64,000 nt of DNA from Lysobacterales bacterium (lineage in GTDB: Bacteria > Pseudomonadota > Gammaproteobacteria > Xanthomonadales > Rhodanobacteraceae). A model generated the notes under the pieces. The model searched no databases. It saw only the letters and a list, made by a program, of their open reading frames with translations, and was not told the DNA's origin. The translations under genes and the position numbers were made by a program. The stretch is from NCBI GenBank assembly GCA_015655335.1, contig JAATFF010000089.1, positions 1-64,000 on the forward strand, written 5' to 3'. Of the stretch, positions 1 through 8,652 are shown piece by piece (position 1 is the stretch's first letter; each line of letters starts with the position of its first letter).

Positions 1-1
1 C

Positions 2-862
2 AAACTCACTCCGGTGTTCTTCGGCTCGGCGGTGAACAATTTCGGCGTACAGCTTTTGTTGGACTTCTTCATCGAGCATGCACCTGCGCCCCGCCCGCGC
101 AACACGCTCAACCGGGAGGTAAAACCGGAAGAAGAAAAGCTCACCGGCTTCGTATTCAAGATCCAGGCGAATATGGATCCGGCGCATCGCGACCGCGTGG
201 CTTTCATGCGTGTGTGCTCGGGCACCTACAGCGCCGGCATGAAGATGATCCAGACGCGCACGAACAAGGAAGTACGCATCGCCAATGCACTGACCTTCAT
301 GGCCAGCGATCGCGAAATCGTGGAAAGCGCGTTTCCCGGCGACGTCATCGGTTTGCACAACCACGGCACTATCAGCATTGGCGACACCTTCACCGAAGGT
401 GAAGCGATCAGCTTTACCGGCATTCCCAACTTCGCGCCGGAACTCTTTCGCCGCGCACGTCTGCGCGATCCGCTGAAAATGAAAGCGCTGCAGAAGGGCC
501 TTGCGCAGCTTTCCGAAGAAGGCGCCACTCAGTTCTTCCGTCCGCTGATGAGCAACGACCTGATTCTCGGCGCGGTCGGCGTGCTGCAGTTCGACGTGGT
601 CGCCTACCGCCTCAAGGACGAATATGGCGTGGATGCCAGCTTCGAGCAGGTTGGCGTGGTGACCGCACGCTGGGTGCATTGCGATGACGCGAAGAAGCTC
701 GAAGAGTTTCGCGAGAAGAACATCTTGAATCTGGGCATTGATGGTGCTGGCGAACTCGTCTATCTCGCCCCTTCGCGCGTGAACCTTCAGCTGGCCCAGG
801 AACGTTCCCCAGCGGTGCGTTTCTCCGCCACCCGCGAGCACGCCGCCTCGGTCGAGGTCTGA
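2..862 (+). CDS. prfC: Peptide chain release factor 3 (RF3), C-terminal part; 5' end outside window
   Basis: Frame is open from base 2 ([33 protein letters not shown]...), typical RF3 domain II/III sequence; the track's GTG at 14 is internal. Confidence 0.93.
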   Translation, partial: KLTPVFFGSAVNNFGVQLLLDFFIEHAPAPRPRNTLNREVKPEEEKLTGFVFKIQANMDPAHRDRVAFMRVCSGTYSAGMKMIQTRTNKEVRIANALTFMASDREIVESAFPGDVIGLHNHGTISIGDTFTEGEAISFTGIPNFAPELFRRARLRDPLKMKALQKGLAQLSEEGATQFFRPLMSNDLILGAVGVLQFDVVAYRLKDEYGVDASFEQVGVVTARWVHCDDAKKLEEFREKNILNLGIDGAGELVYLAPSRVNLQLAQERSPAVRFSATREHAASVEV

Positions 863-1024
863 GCCGGCTTAGATCCGCGGCCGGCTGCCGTTTCACCTCG
901 CCATCACACCGCCGGCAGCTTCCGCGCCTGCGGGCATCTCGCTAATCTGGCCTCCTGACCGCCGTCGTCGTCCGGACTTTTCCTGACAACGGGGCGCCTC
1001 ATTGCCACATCAGCGGGATTTCGC

Positions 1025-4000
1025 ATGGCCAGTTCCAGCGTGACGCCGACTCCGAGGAAGTATTCGTGGCTGGCCAACCTGCCCATTCGCTACAAGATCA
1101 TCCTGGCGATAGGCCTGCTGCTTGGCCTGTTCCTGGTCAATAGCCTGATCAACGTCGGCTCCCAGAACCGGCAGACCGAAACCCGGCATTGGGCCAATCA
1201 TACTTATCAGGTACTACTGCAGATCGAAGCGCTGCAACGCTCCGCACTATCGGGCCAGCTCGGCCTGCGCGGCTACCTGCTGACCCACAATGCGAGCGGC
1301 CTCGCACAGATCGACAGCAGCAATAAGGCGTTCCAGGCACAACTTACGCAACTGCGCCAGATCACCACCGACAACTCGTTGCAGCAACTGCGCATCGATC
1401 ACATCGAGGCACTCATATCGCAGTGGAACCGCGAACTGCAGAAGATGGTCATCGCACCGCAGGCGGCCATCAAAGACACCGATCCAAAAGCCGCTGCAGA
1501 AGAAGCAACGCGCATCCAGGCCGACTATCTCGCACATCGCACGGTAAGGACGGAAGACTACACCGCCATCCTCGATGACATGAGCGCCACGGAACGCGAA
1601 CTGCTGGCAGAACGCAATCAAGACGCGGAACGCCTATTGAACGAAACGTTCTACACGAACATCGCAAGTGCATTGATCGGGATAGTCCTCGGAGCCTTGG
1701 TGATTTCGCTCACCTCGCGGCTGGTCACGCGACCGATCCGTCGCATGACGGATTTGATGACGCGGCTCGCCGACCATGACCAGACCATCGCGATTCGCGG
1801 TGTCGAACGTCACGACGAAATCGGCGAAATCGCGCGCGCACTGCAAGTGTTCAAACAGATGGTCATCGAACTGGGGCAACAAACACTGCTGAAGAGTCAA
1901 GTCGCCTCGATCTCCGGCAGTCTTCAGGAAGCGATGAACCACCGCGACTTTGCCGAACGCTTCACCTCGCAACTCGTGCCCTTACTGCACGCCGGCGTCG
2001 GCCTGTTCTACGGTTACGACGAATCACGCCAGCGACTCGACCTGCTTGGCAGCTATGGCCTGCGTCTGAACAACAGTCCCGATGCATACATGCCCGGTGA
2101 AGGCCTTGTCGGTCAGTGCGCATTGTCGCGACAACCGATCGTACTTGATGATGTGCCGGACAATTACCTGCGCATCGATTCCGGCAGTGGTGCGGCGCCT
2201 CCGCGCCACATCAGGATTCAACCTCTGCTCTTACGCAACCAACTGGTAGGGGTGCTGGAGTTCGCCAGCTTCACTCCGCCATCGCCGCTGCATCAGCAGC
2301 TATTGAGCGAACTGTTGCCGATGGCGGCCTTGACGCTTGAAAACCTCAACCGCGCGGTAAGCACCCAGGAGCTGTTGGAGCAAACCAGCGAGCAGGCCGA
2401 CGAGCTGCGCATATCGAGCGTGACCATGCGCCAGCAGCAAGAAGCGTTGCGCAATGCCAATGACACGCTTCAAGCCAAGACCATCGAGCTGGAAGAACAA
2501 TCCCAGCGCTTGCTGGCTTCGGAAGAAGAGTTACGCGTGCAAGCCGACGAACTACAGGCATCCAACGAAGAATTGCGGCTTAAGACCGATACGCTTCGGC
2601 ATCAAAAACAGCAGCTGGAAGCGTTGCAGCGCGAGACGGCACAGAAGGCGGAAGAACTGGCGCGGGCCAGTCAGTACAAGAGCGAGTTCCTCGCCAACAT
2701 GTCGCACGAACTGCGTACACCGCTGAACAGCTTGCTGATTCTTTCGCGCAGCCTGGCCGACAATCGCGAGGGAAATCTCGACGCGGAGCAGATCGAGTCG
2801 GCGCGCATCATCCACGATGCAGGCTCCAGCTTGTTGCGCCTGATCAATGACATTCTCGATCTGTCCAAGATCGAGGCAGGCAAAATGGAGCTGGCGCTGG
2901 TCGACCACCCGCTGCAGAATCTGGCCCGCAGCTTGCGCCGCAATTTCGATCACGTCGCGCGCGAAAAGAAACTCGATTACGACGTCGTGCTTGAGGACGG
3001 ACTGCCAGCCAGCATCCATACCGATCCCAATCGGTTGGAACAGATCATCAACAATCTGCTCGCCAATGCTTTCAAGTTCACGGCAAAAGGTGCGATCCAT
3101 GTTCGCATCGGCCGCCCCGGGGGCGATCTATCCGTACCCGATGCGATCAAAAACCAGCCGTTGCTGGTCATCAGTGTCCAAGACAGCGGCATCGGCATTC
3201 CGGCCGACAAACTGGAACGCATCTTCAACGCATTCGAGCAGGCCGACAGCAGCACCAGCCGACAATTCGGCGGCACCGGGTTGGGATTGAGCATTTCGCG
3301 ACGCATGGCGGCATTGCTCGGTGGCGATATCGTTCTGCGTAGCGACGTTGGCCGCGGCAGTGAATTTGTGTTGCTGTTGCCCGAACGTTGCAAGGATCCT
3401 GCCGCGACGTCCGCAGCATCCAGCCACGCGCCAACGACGAGGCCTGTAACACGCGCATTGCTACCTGCTGAGGGCGTGAATGACGATCGCGAGCGCATCG
3501 CGCCTGGCGACAGCGTTATTCTGATCGTGGAAGACGATCTGTCGTTCGCTCGCATCCTGGCCGACATCGTGCGGCAAAAGGGGCATTGCGTATTGCATGC
3601 ATTGGATGGCGAGAGCGGCCTGGAACTGGCACGGCGTTACCATCCGATCGGCGTCTTGCTCGATGTCATGCTGCCGGGCATGGATGGCTGGACCGTGATC
3701 GAGCGACTCAAGGCCGATCCCGCTACTCGCCATATCCCGGTGCATTTTCTGTCAGCTACCGAAGACGCCGGACGCGGCCGTGAACTTGGCGCCGTGGGTT
3801 TCCTTACCAAACCCGTCACCCGGGAAGCGATCAACGATGCCTTCGAGCGCCTGCTGCATTTTGCCAAGGGTCGTACACGACATTTGCTGGTTGTCGATGA
3901 CGATGCCGACGCACGCAGCGCGGTGCGCACCCTGTTGAATCAGGACGATGTCGCGATCGACGAAGCCAGTTCCGGTGAGGAAGCGCTCGATAAAATTGCA

Positions 4001-4660
4001 GAGACCGGCTATGACTGCATCGTGCTGGACCTCGGCTTGCCGGGCATATCGGGCCTGGATCTGCTCGAGAAACTGGCCGACAGCGGCAGCATTCCGCCGG
4101 TAGTGGTGTATTCCGGGCGCGAGCTCAGCCGTGAAGAAAACCTGCGCATCCGCCAATACACCGACAGCATCGTCATCAAAGGCGCGCGTTCTCCTGAGCG
4201 TCTTCTGGATGAAGTGAGCCTGTTTTTGCATAGCATTCGCAATGCGATGCAACCCGGTGCCCCCGCCGCTTCAAGTTACGATGGACTGCATGGCCATCAC
4301 GTGCTTTTGGTGGACGACGACATGCGCAATCTGTTTGCGCTGTCCAAAGTGTTGCGTGGCTGGGGCGTACAGGTAAGCATGGCGCAAGACGGACAGAAAG
4401 CTTTGCAGATGCTTGCGGAGAATCCACAGCTGGAATTGGTGCTGATGGATATCATGATGCCCGGGATGGACGGCTACGAGGCGACGCGCGCGATTCGCGC
4501 CAAGCCGTCTCTCTCTCGCTTACCGATCATTGCGCTCACGGCCAAGGCAATGCGCGGCGACCGCGAACAATGCCTGGAAGCAGGCGCCAACGATTACCTG
4601 GCCAAACCGATCGACCTGGACAAGCTCGCCTCCATGATGCACGTGTGGTTACGTGGCTGA
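1025..4660 (+). CDS. Hybrid sensor histidine kinase with CHASE3-like sensor, HAMP, GAF, HisKA/HATPase and three receiver domains
   Basis: N-terminal TM plus TM before HAMP (RLVTRPIRRMTDLM), GAF, H-box SEFLANMSHELRTPLNSLL, N/G boxes, three REC domains (ILIVEDD, LLVVDDD, VLLVDDD). Confidence 0.93.
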   Translation: MASSSVTPTPRKYSWLANLPIRYKIILAIGLLLGLFLVNSLINVGSQNRQTETRHWANHTYQVLLQIEALQRSALSGQLGLRGYLLTHNASGLAQIDSSNKAFQAQLTQLRQITTDNSLQQLRIDHIEALISQWNRELQKMVIAPQAAIKDTDPKAAAEEATRIQADYLAHRTVRTEDYTAILDDMSATERELLAERNQDAERLLNETFYTNIASALIGIVLGALVISLTSRLVTRPIRRMTDLMTRLADHDQTIAIRGVERHDEIGEIARALQVFKQMVIELGQQTLLKSQVASISGSLQEAMNHRDFAERFTSQLVPLLHAGVGLFYGYDESRQRLDLLGSYGLRLNNSPDAYMPGEGLVGQCALSRQPIVLDDVPDNYLRIDSGSGAAPPRHIRIQPLLLRNQLVGVLEFASFTPPSPLHQQLLSELLPMAALTLENLNRAVSTQELLEQTSEQADELRISSVTMRQQQEALRNANDTLQAKTIELEEQSQRLLASEEELRVQADELQASNEELRLKTDTLRHQKQQLEALQRETAQKAEELARASQYKSEFLANMSHELRTPLNSLLILSRSLADNREGNLDAEQIESARIIHDAGSSLLRLINDILDLSKIEAGKMELALVDHPLQNLARSLRRNFDHVAREKKLDYDVVLEDGLPASIHTDPNRLEQIINNLLANAFKFTAKGAIHVRIGRPGGDLSVPDAIKNQPLLVISVQDSGIGIPADKLERIFNAFEQADSSTSRQFGGTGLGLSISRRMAALLGGDIVLRSDVGRGSEFVLLLPERCKDPAATSAASSHAPTTRPVTRALLPAEGVNDDRERIAPGDSVILIVEDDLSFARILADIVRQKGHCVLHALDGESGLELARRYHPIGVLLDVMLPGMDGWTVIERLKADPATRHIPVHFLSATEDAGRGRELGAVGFLTKPVTREAINDAFERLLHFAKGRTRHLLVVDDDADARSAVRTLLNQDDVAIDEASSGEEALDKIAETGYDCIVLDLGLPGISGLDLLEKLADSGSIPPVVVYSGRELSREENLRIRQYTDSIVIKGARSPERLLDEVSLFLHSIRNAMQPGAPAASSYDGLHGHHVLLVDDDMRNLFALSKVLRGWGVQVSMAQDGQKALQMLAENPQLELVLMDIMMPGMDGYEATRAIRAKPSLSRLPIIALTAKAMRGDREQCLEAGANDYLAKPIDLDKLASMMHVWLRG

Positions 4661-5522
4661 CGCACAAGACGCCAACATGGATGCGCCGGAGCTGGAAAAC
4701 ATCGAAGTGGACCTATTCGTGCAGGCGCTGCAACGTCGCCACGGCTATGACTTCAGCCAGTACGCGCCTGCTTCGCTGAAACGCCGCGTGCAATTGCTGA
4801 CGGAACAACTGGAATGCAAGACGATCAGCGGCTTGATTGAACGCGTCATGCACGAGCAACAACTGCTGCCGCGTTTGCTGGAAGGTCTTACCGTTCCGGC
4901 GTCGGACATGTTCCGTGATCCGACGATGTTTCGTGCCTTGCGTGAAACAGCGCTACCCATGCTCGCGTCCTATCCGCAGATCAACATCTGGCAAGCCGGT
5001 TGCGCACATGGACAGGAGGTGTATTCGCTGGCGATCCTGCTGGAGGAAGCCGGCCTGTACGAGCGTTCGCAGATCTTTGCCACCGATCTCAGCGAACGGG
5101 CTCTGCAGCAAGCGCAAGAGGGAATCTATCCAGCGCGCGAAGCACAACAGTGGTCGCGGAACTATCAGGCATCCGGCGGCAACCGCTCTCTGGCCGACTA
5201 CTACAGTGCGCGCTACAACCTGATCAAGCTCGATCAGCGTCTACGTCGCCATGTGACATTCGCGCGGCACAATCTGGTGGCCGACGGCGTGTTTTGCGAA
5301 GCCCATCTGATTCTTTGCCGCAACGTCCTGATCTACTTTTCCAATCCACTGCAGAGTCGCGTGCTGTCACTATTTAGCGAGAGTCTCGTTCGTGGCGGCT
5401 TCCTTTGCCTGGGTTTGCGCGAAAGCCTCGACTACGCCCCCTCGTCGCATGATTTTGCCGTGTTTGACGAGGCGCAGCGCATTTATCGCCTCACCAATCC
5501 ACCCGAGCGACAGCACCCATGA
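4653..5522 (+). CDS. CheR-type protein-glutamate methyltransferase
   Basis: CheR N-domain plus SAM domain (INIWQAGCAHGQEVYSLAILLEE, ATDLSERALQQAQEGIY, LILCRNVLIYF); GTG start overlaps kinase stop. Confidence 0.92.
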   Translation: MADAQDANMDAPELENIEVDLFVQALQRRHGYDFSQYAPASLKRRVQLLTEQLECKTISGLIERVMHEQQLLPRLLEGLTVPASDMFRDPTMFRALRETALPMLASYPQINIWQAGCAHGQEVYSLAILLEEAGLYERSQIFATDLSERALQQAQEGIYPAREAQQWSRNYQASGGNRSLADYYSARYNLIKLDQRLRRHVTFARHNLVADGVFCEAHLILCRNVLIYFSNPLQSRVLSLFSESLVRGGFLCLGLRESLDYAPSSHDFAVFDEAQRIYRLTNPPERQHP

Positions 5523-6088
5523 GCTTGCCGGCGGCCATCGCGATCGGCTGTTCCGCGGGCGGTGTGGACGCGCTCAAAACCGTGATTGGCGGTCTCGATC
5601 CACGACTGCAGCAGACGATCCTGGTCTGCTGCCATAGCAGCTCCGATACCGTAGACCTGTTATGCGAGGTACTGAGGCGGGTTTCGGCCATCCCTGTTAT
5701 CGAGGCAACAGAACGCCATAGTGTGCGCTCGGGCGTCGTGCAACTTGCTCCCACGGGCTACCATCTGTTGGTGGAAAGCGATCAGCATTTTGCGCTGTCG
5801 ATCGATCCGCGCGTGAACTACGCGCGGCCGTCTATCGATGTCCTATTCAGCTCAGCGGCCGAAGTGTGGCAGGCGACACTGATCGGCGTCGTTCTTACCG
5901 GCGGCAATGCCGACGGGGCCGCCGGCCTGAAACGGATTCGCCAACTCGGTGGTGTCGCCATCGTGCAGTCGCCCGCCGAGGCGGAAGTGGGCACGATGCC
6001 CCAAGCCGCGCTGGACATCGCCGGCGCGGATTATTGCGTCAGCCTTTCCGATATCGCACCCTTGCTCAATCGGTTGTGCCTGGCATGA
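5519..6088 (+). CDS. CheB-type methylesterase, catalytic domain only
   Basis: AIAIGCSAGGVDALKTVIGGL; GVVLTGGNADGAAGLKRIRQLGG; no receiver domain; ATGA overlap with CheR. Confidence 0.9.
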   Translation: MSLPAAIAIGCSAGGVDALKTVIGGLDPRLQQTILVCCHSSSDTVDLLCEVLRRVSAIPVIEATERHSVRSGVVQLAPTGYHLLVESDQHFALSIDPRVNYARPSIDVLFSSAAEVWQATLIGVVLTGGNADGAAGLKRIRQLGGVAIVQSPAEAEVGTMPQAALDIAGADYCVSLSDIAPLLNRLCLA

Positions 6089-7083
6089 CTACGCGTTCTC
6101 CGAAGATTTTGGTCGTCGACGATACACGCGCCAATCTGGTGGCCATGCGCCGGCTTTTGGCTGACTGCGGTGCGGAGCTGATCGAAGCCAGCAGCGGGAA
6201 CGAAGCGCTGTCGTTGTGCCTGGATCAGCATTTCGCTTTGATCCTGCTCGATGTGAACATGCCGGACATGGATGGCTTCGAAGTCGCGGCCTTGCTTGGC
6301 GAAGCGGAACAGCTACGCGATACGCCGGTCATCTTCGTCACGGCCGCTTATGCAGACGATTTGTATCGCCTCAAGGGTTATCGCTCCGGCGCGGTGGACT
6401 ACATCGCCAAGCCGATCAACGACGTGATCCTGCAATCCAAAGTGCGCGTATTTCTCGAACTGCACGCGGCGCGGATGCAATTACAGCAGACACTGGCCGA
6501 ACTGTCCGCGCGCAACGATCAATTGCAGATCGAAATCGCCGAGCGCCAGCGTATCGAGGCCAAGGTGCGTTACCAGGCCACTCACGACATGCTGACGGGC
6601 TTGCCCAATCGCGTACTTTTCCATGATCGCCTGCGCAGCGCCATGCAACGCGAAATACGGCACGACGGCAATTTTGCGCTCGTTCTCATCGACATCGATG
6701 GATTCAAGGCGGTGAACGATACGTACGGACACCCTGCAGGCGATGCGCTACTGCAAGCGATCTCGAGTCGTTTGAATCATCATGTTCGCAACGAAGATAC
6801 CGTGGCGCGCCTGGGCGGCGACGAATTTGCGCTGATCTTTGAAGATGTCAGCGATGTCACGCCGCTACTGCAACGCTGCCAGCACCTCTGCGACATGCTC
6901 GCTCAACCGTATCCCCTGCATGGATCGCGCGGCGATTTCGCGGCGCGTGTCAGCGCCAGCATCGGCGTGGCGCTGTGGCACGAAAAACTTGGATCCGACG
7001 AAATACTGATCCAGGCCGCCGACCGTGCGCTTTATCAGGCCAAGGAACAGGGCAAGAACGGCTGCGTACTCGCATCGCAATAA
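6085..7083 (+). CDS. Response regulator with GGDEF (diguanylate cyclase) output
   Basis: REC (ILVVDDTRANLVAMRRLL) plus intact GGDEF (RLGGDEFALIF); start corrected from 5866 to the ATG at 6085 overlapping the CheB stop. Confidence 0.93.
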   Translation: MTTRSPKILVVDDTRANLVAMRRLLADCGAELIEASSGNEALSLCLDQHFALILLDVNMPDMDGFEVAALLGEAEQLRDTPVIFVTAAYADDLYRLKGYRSGAVDYIAKPINDVILQSKVRVFLELHAARMQLQQTLAELSARNDQLQIEIAERQRIEAKVRYQATHDMLTGLPNRVLFHDRLRSAMQREIRHDGNFALVLIDIDGFKAVNDTYGHPAGDALLQAISSRLNHHVRNEDTVARLGGDEFALIFEDVSDVTPLLQRCQHLCDMLAQPYPLHGSRGDFAARVSASIGVALWHEKLGSDEILIQAADRALYQAKEQGKNGCVLASQ

Positions 7084-7188
7084 GCCGTTGACCAATGACC
7101 ACCACGACGCGTGGTTCAAGTGACGTATGGCACTGCACGTAACGAATGCTGCGCTCGTAACGTGTATTCCAAACAAAGGGGAACGCTT

Positions 7189-8103
7189 ATGGCTGGCACG
7201 ATCGCTTTCGTCACACCCTCATCCGCACCGGCGTGGCAACGCTGGCTGCTGTTTTCGCCCGTTGCACGGATCATCATTTTTACTGCGCTAGCGTTCGGGA
7301 TCGGCTACGCCGTCCATGATGCCGTCGCACTCTTGGGCTGGACCAGCAAAGCCGCCAGCGCAGTTCAGCACGCCATGGCGCAGGTATCGATCGAGGTTAT
7401 CGCCTGCGTCGGGGCCTATTTGATTCTGGTGCGCGGGATCGAGCGTCGACGCGTGACCGAATTGTCGCTGCGAACGATGTTGCCTTACGGCTTACGCGGT
7501 TTAGTTGGCGGCGGCGCACTGTTCAGTACGGTGGTGGGCCTTTTGTGGTTGTTTGGTTGCTATCACGTGCTGGGCATCAATGCGCAAGTGAATTGGCTAC
7601 CGCCGTTGCTGGTCGCCGGCATCAGTGCCGGGGTCGGCGAGGAGATCATTACTCGAGGCGTGCTATTCCGCATCGCCGAGGAAGGTTTAGGCACGTGGTG
7701 GGCCTTGGCGATTTCAGCGCTTTTCTTCGGTGCTGCGCACATCTTCAATCCAAACGCTACGCTCTGGAGTTCGCTGGCGATTGCCATTGAAGCGGGCATC
7801 CTTCTCGCCCTGATTTTCCACGTTACTCGTTCGTTGTGGGCGTGCATGGGCCTGCACGCCGCGTGGAACCTGATGCAGGGCACTGTCTATGGCATCCCGG
7901 TTTCAGGCCTCGATGAAAAGGGATGGCTGATTTCTTCCCGCACCGGGCCGGACTGGTTGAGCGGCGGCGTATTCGGCGCCGAAGCCTCGGTCGTTGCGCT
8001 GGCATCGTGTTCGTTGGTGTCGCTGGTGCTGCTGATGATTGCACTGCGTCGCGGAAGCATTGTTCCGCCGTTCTGGTCTCGTCGCGCCAAAACCGACAAA
8101 TGA
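7189..8103 (+). CDS. CPBP/CAAX-type intramembrane metalloprotease
   Basis: Multi-TM; motifs GVGEEIITRGVLF, FFGAAHIFNP, GLHAAWNLMQG. Confidence 0.85.
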   Translation: MAGTIAFVTPSSAPAWQRWLLFSPVARIIIFTALAFGIGYAVHDAVALLGWTSKAASAVQHAMAQVSIEVIACVGAYLILVRGIERRRVTELSLRTMLPYGLRGLVGGGALFSTVVGLLWLFGCYHVLGINAQVNWLPPLLVAGISAGVGEEIITRGVLFRIAEEGLGTWWALAISALFFGAAHIFNPNATLWSSLAIAIEAGILLALIFHVTRSLWACMGLHAAWNLMQGTVYGIPVSGLDEKGWLISSRTGPDWLSGGVFGAEASVVALASCSLVSLVLLMIALRRGSIVPPFWSRRAKTDK

Positions 8104-8123
8104 CATGACCATGTCCGACGCGC

Positions 8124-8594
8124 TTACGACTTTCGCGGCGAAATCCACATCGTAATGCGCGCACGGAAGACCGCCGTGCCCGCGGGATCGGTTACCTGCA
8201 CGATCACGGGCCACTCCTGACCGCCAACGGCGTTGGTTAGCTGAGCCTCCGGCGTAGCGACCGCGCGCATGCTGCCGGTCGCTTTGCCCAGGTATTCCAC
8301 GCTCATCCCCTTGGGAATCCAGCGCATGCCTGGCGGCATCGTCGCTTCGGCCATCACGCCCGCGCTTAGCTCCGCGAGATTGCATAGCGCAATCGCATGC
8401 ACGGTACCGATATGGTTATGAACGCGCCGGCGATCGCGCATGTGCACTTCGCAACGACCGGGCTCCAGCGCGACAAAGCGCGGCGCGATCGTCGAGAAGT
8501 ACGGCGCCCTGAAACAGATCGCGCGCGAAAACAGCCAGTGGCCACCCGGCCAGCGCGTAACACGACGGTATAGCGACAGCACTGACGTATTCAC
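8124..8594 (-). CDS. DUF4442/hotdog-fold thioesterase-like protein
   Basis: HNHIGTVHAIALCNLAELSAG motif; GTG start chosen at 8594 inside the longer track ORF. Confidence 0.75.
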   Translation of the reverse strand: MNTSVLSLYRRVTRWPGGHWLFSRAICFRAPYFSTIAPRFVALEPGRCEVHMRDRRRVHNHIGTVHAIALCNLAELSAGVMAEATMPPGMRWIPKGMSVEYLGKATGSMRAVATPEAQLTNAVGGQEWPVIVQVTDPAGTAVFRARITMWISPRKS

Positions 8595-8652
8595 GGTCTC
8601 TCCATGGCGGCGACATGTGTCGCCGCCTACTCTGGAAAACGATGCCGTAGCG

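Noticed and set aside
5866-6084. N-terminal extension of the REC-GGDEF ORF
   Set aside because: Lies in the cheB coding region in another frame; true start is the ATG at 6085 overlapping the cheB stop
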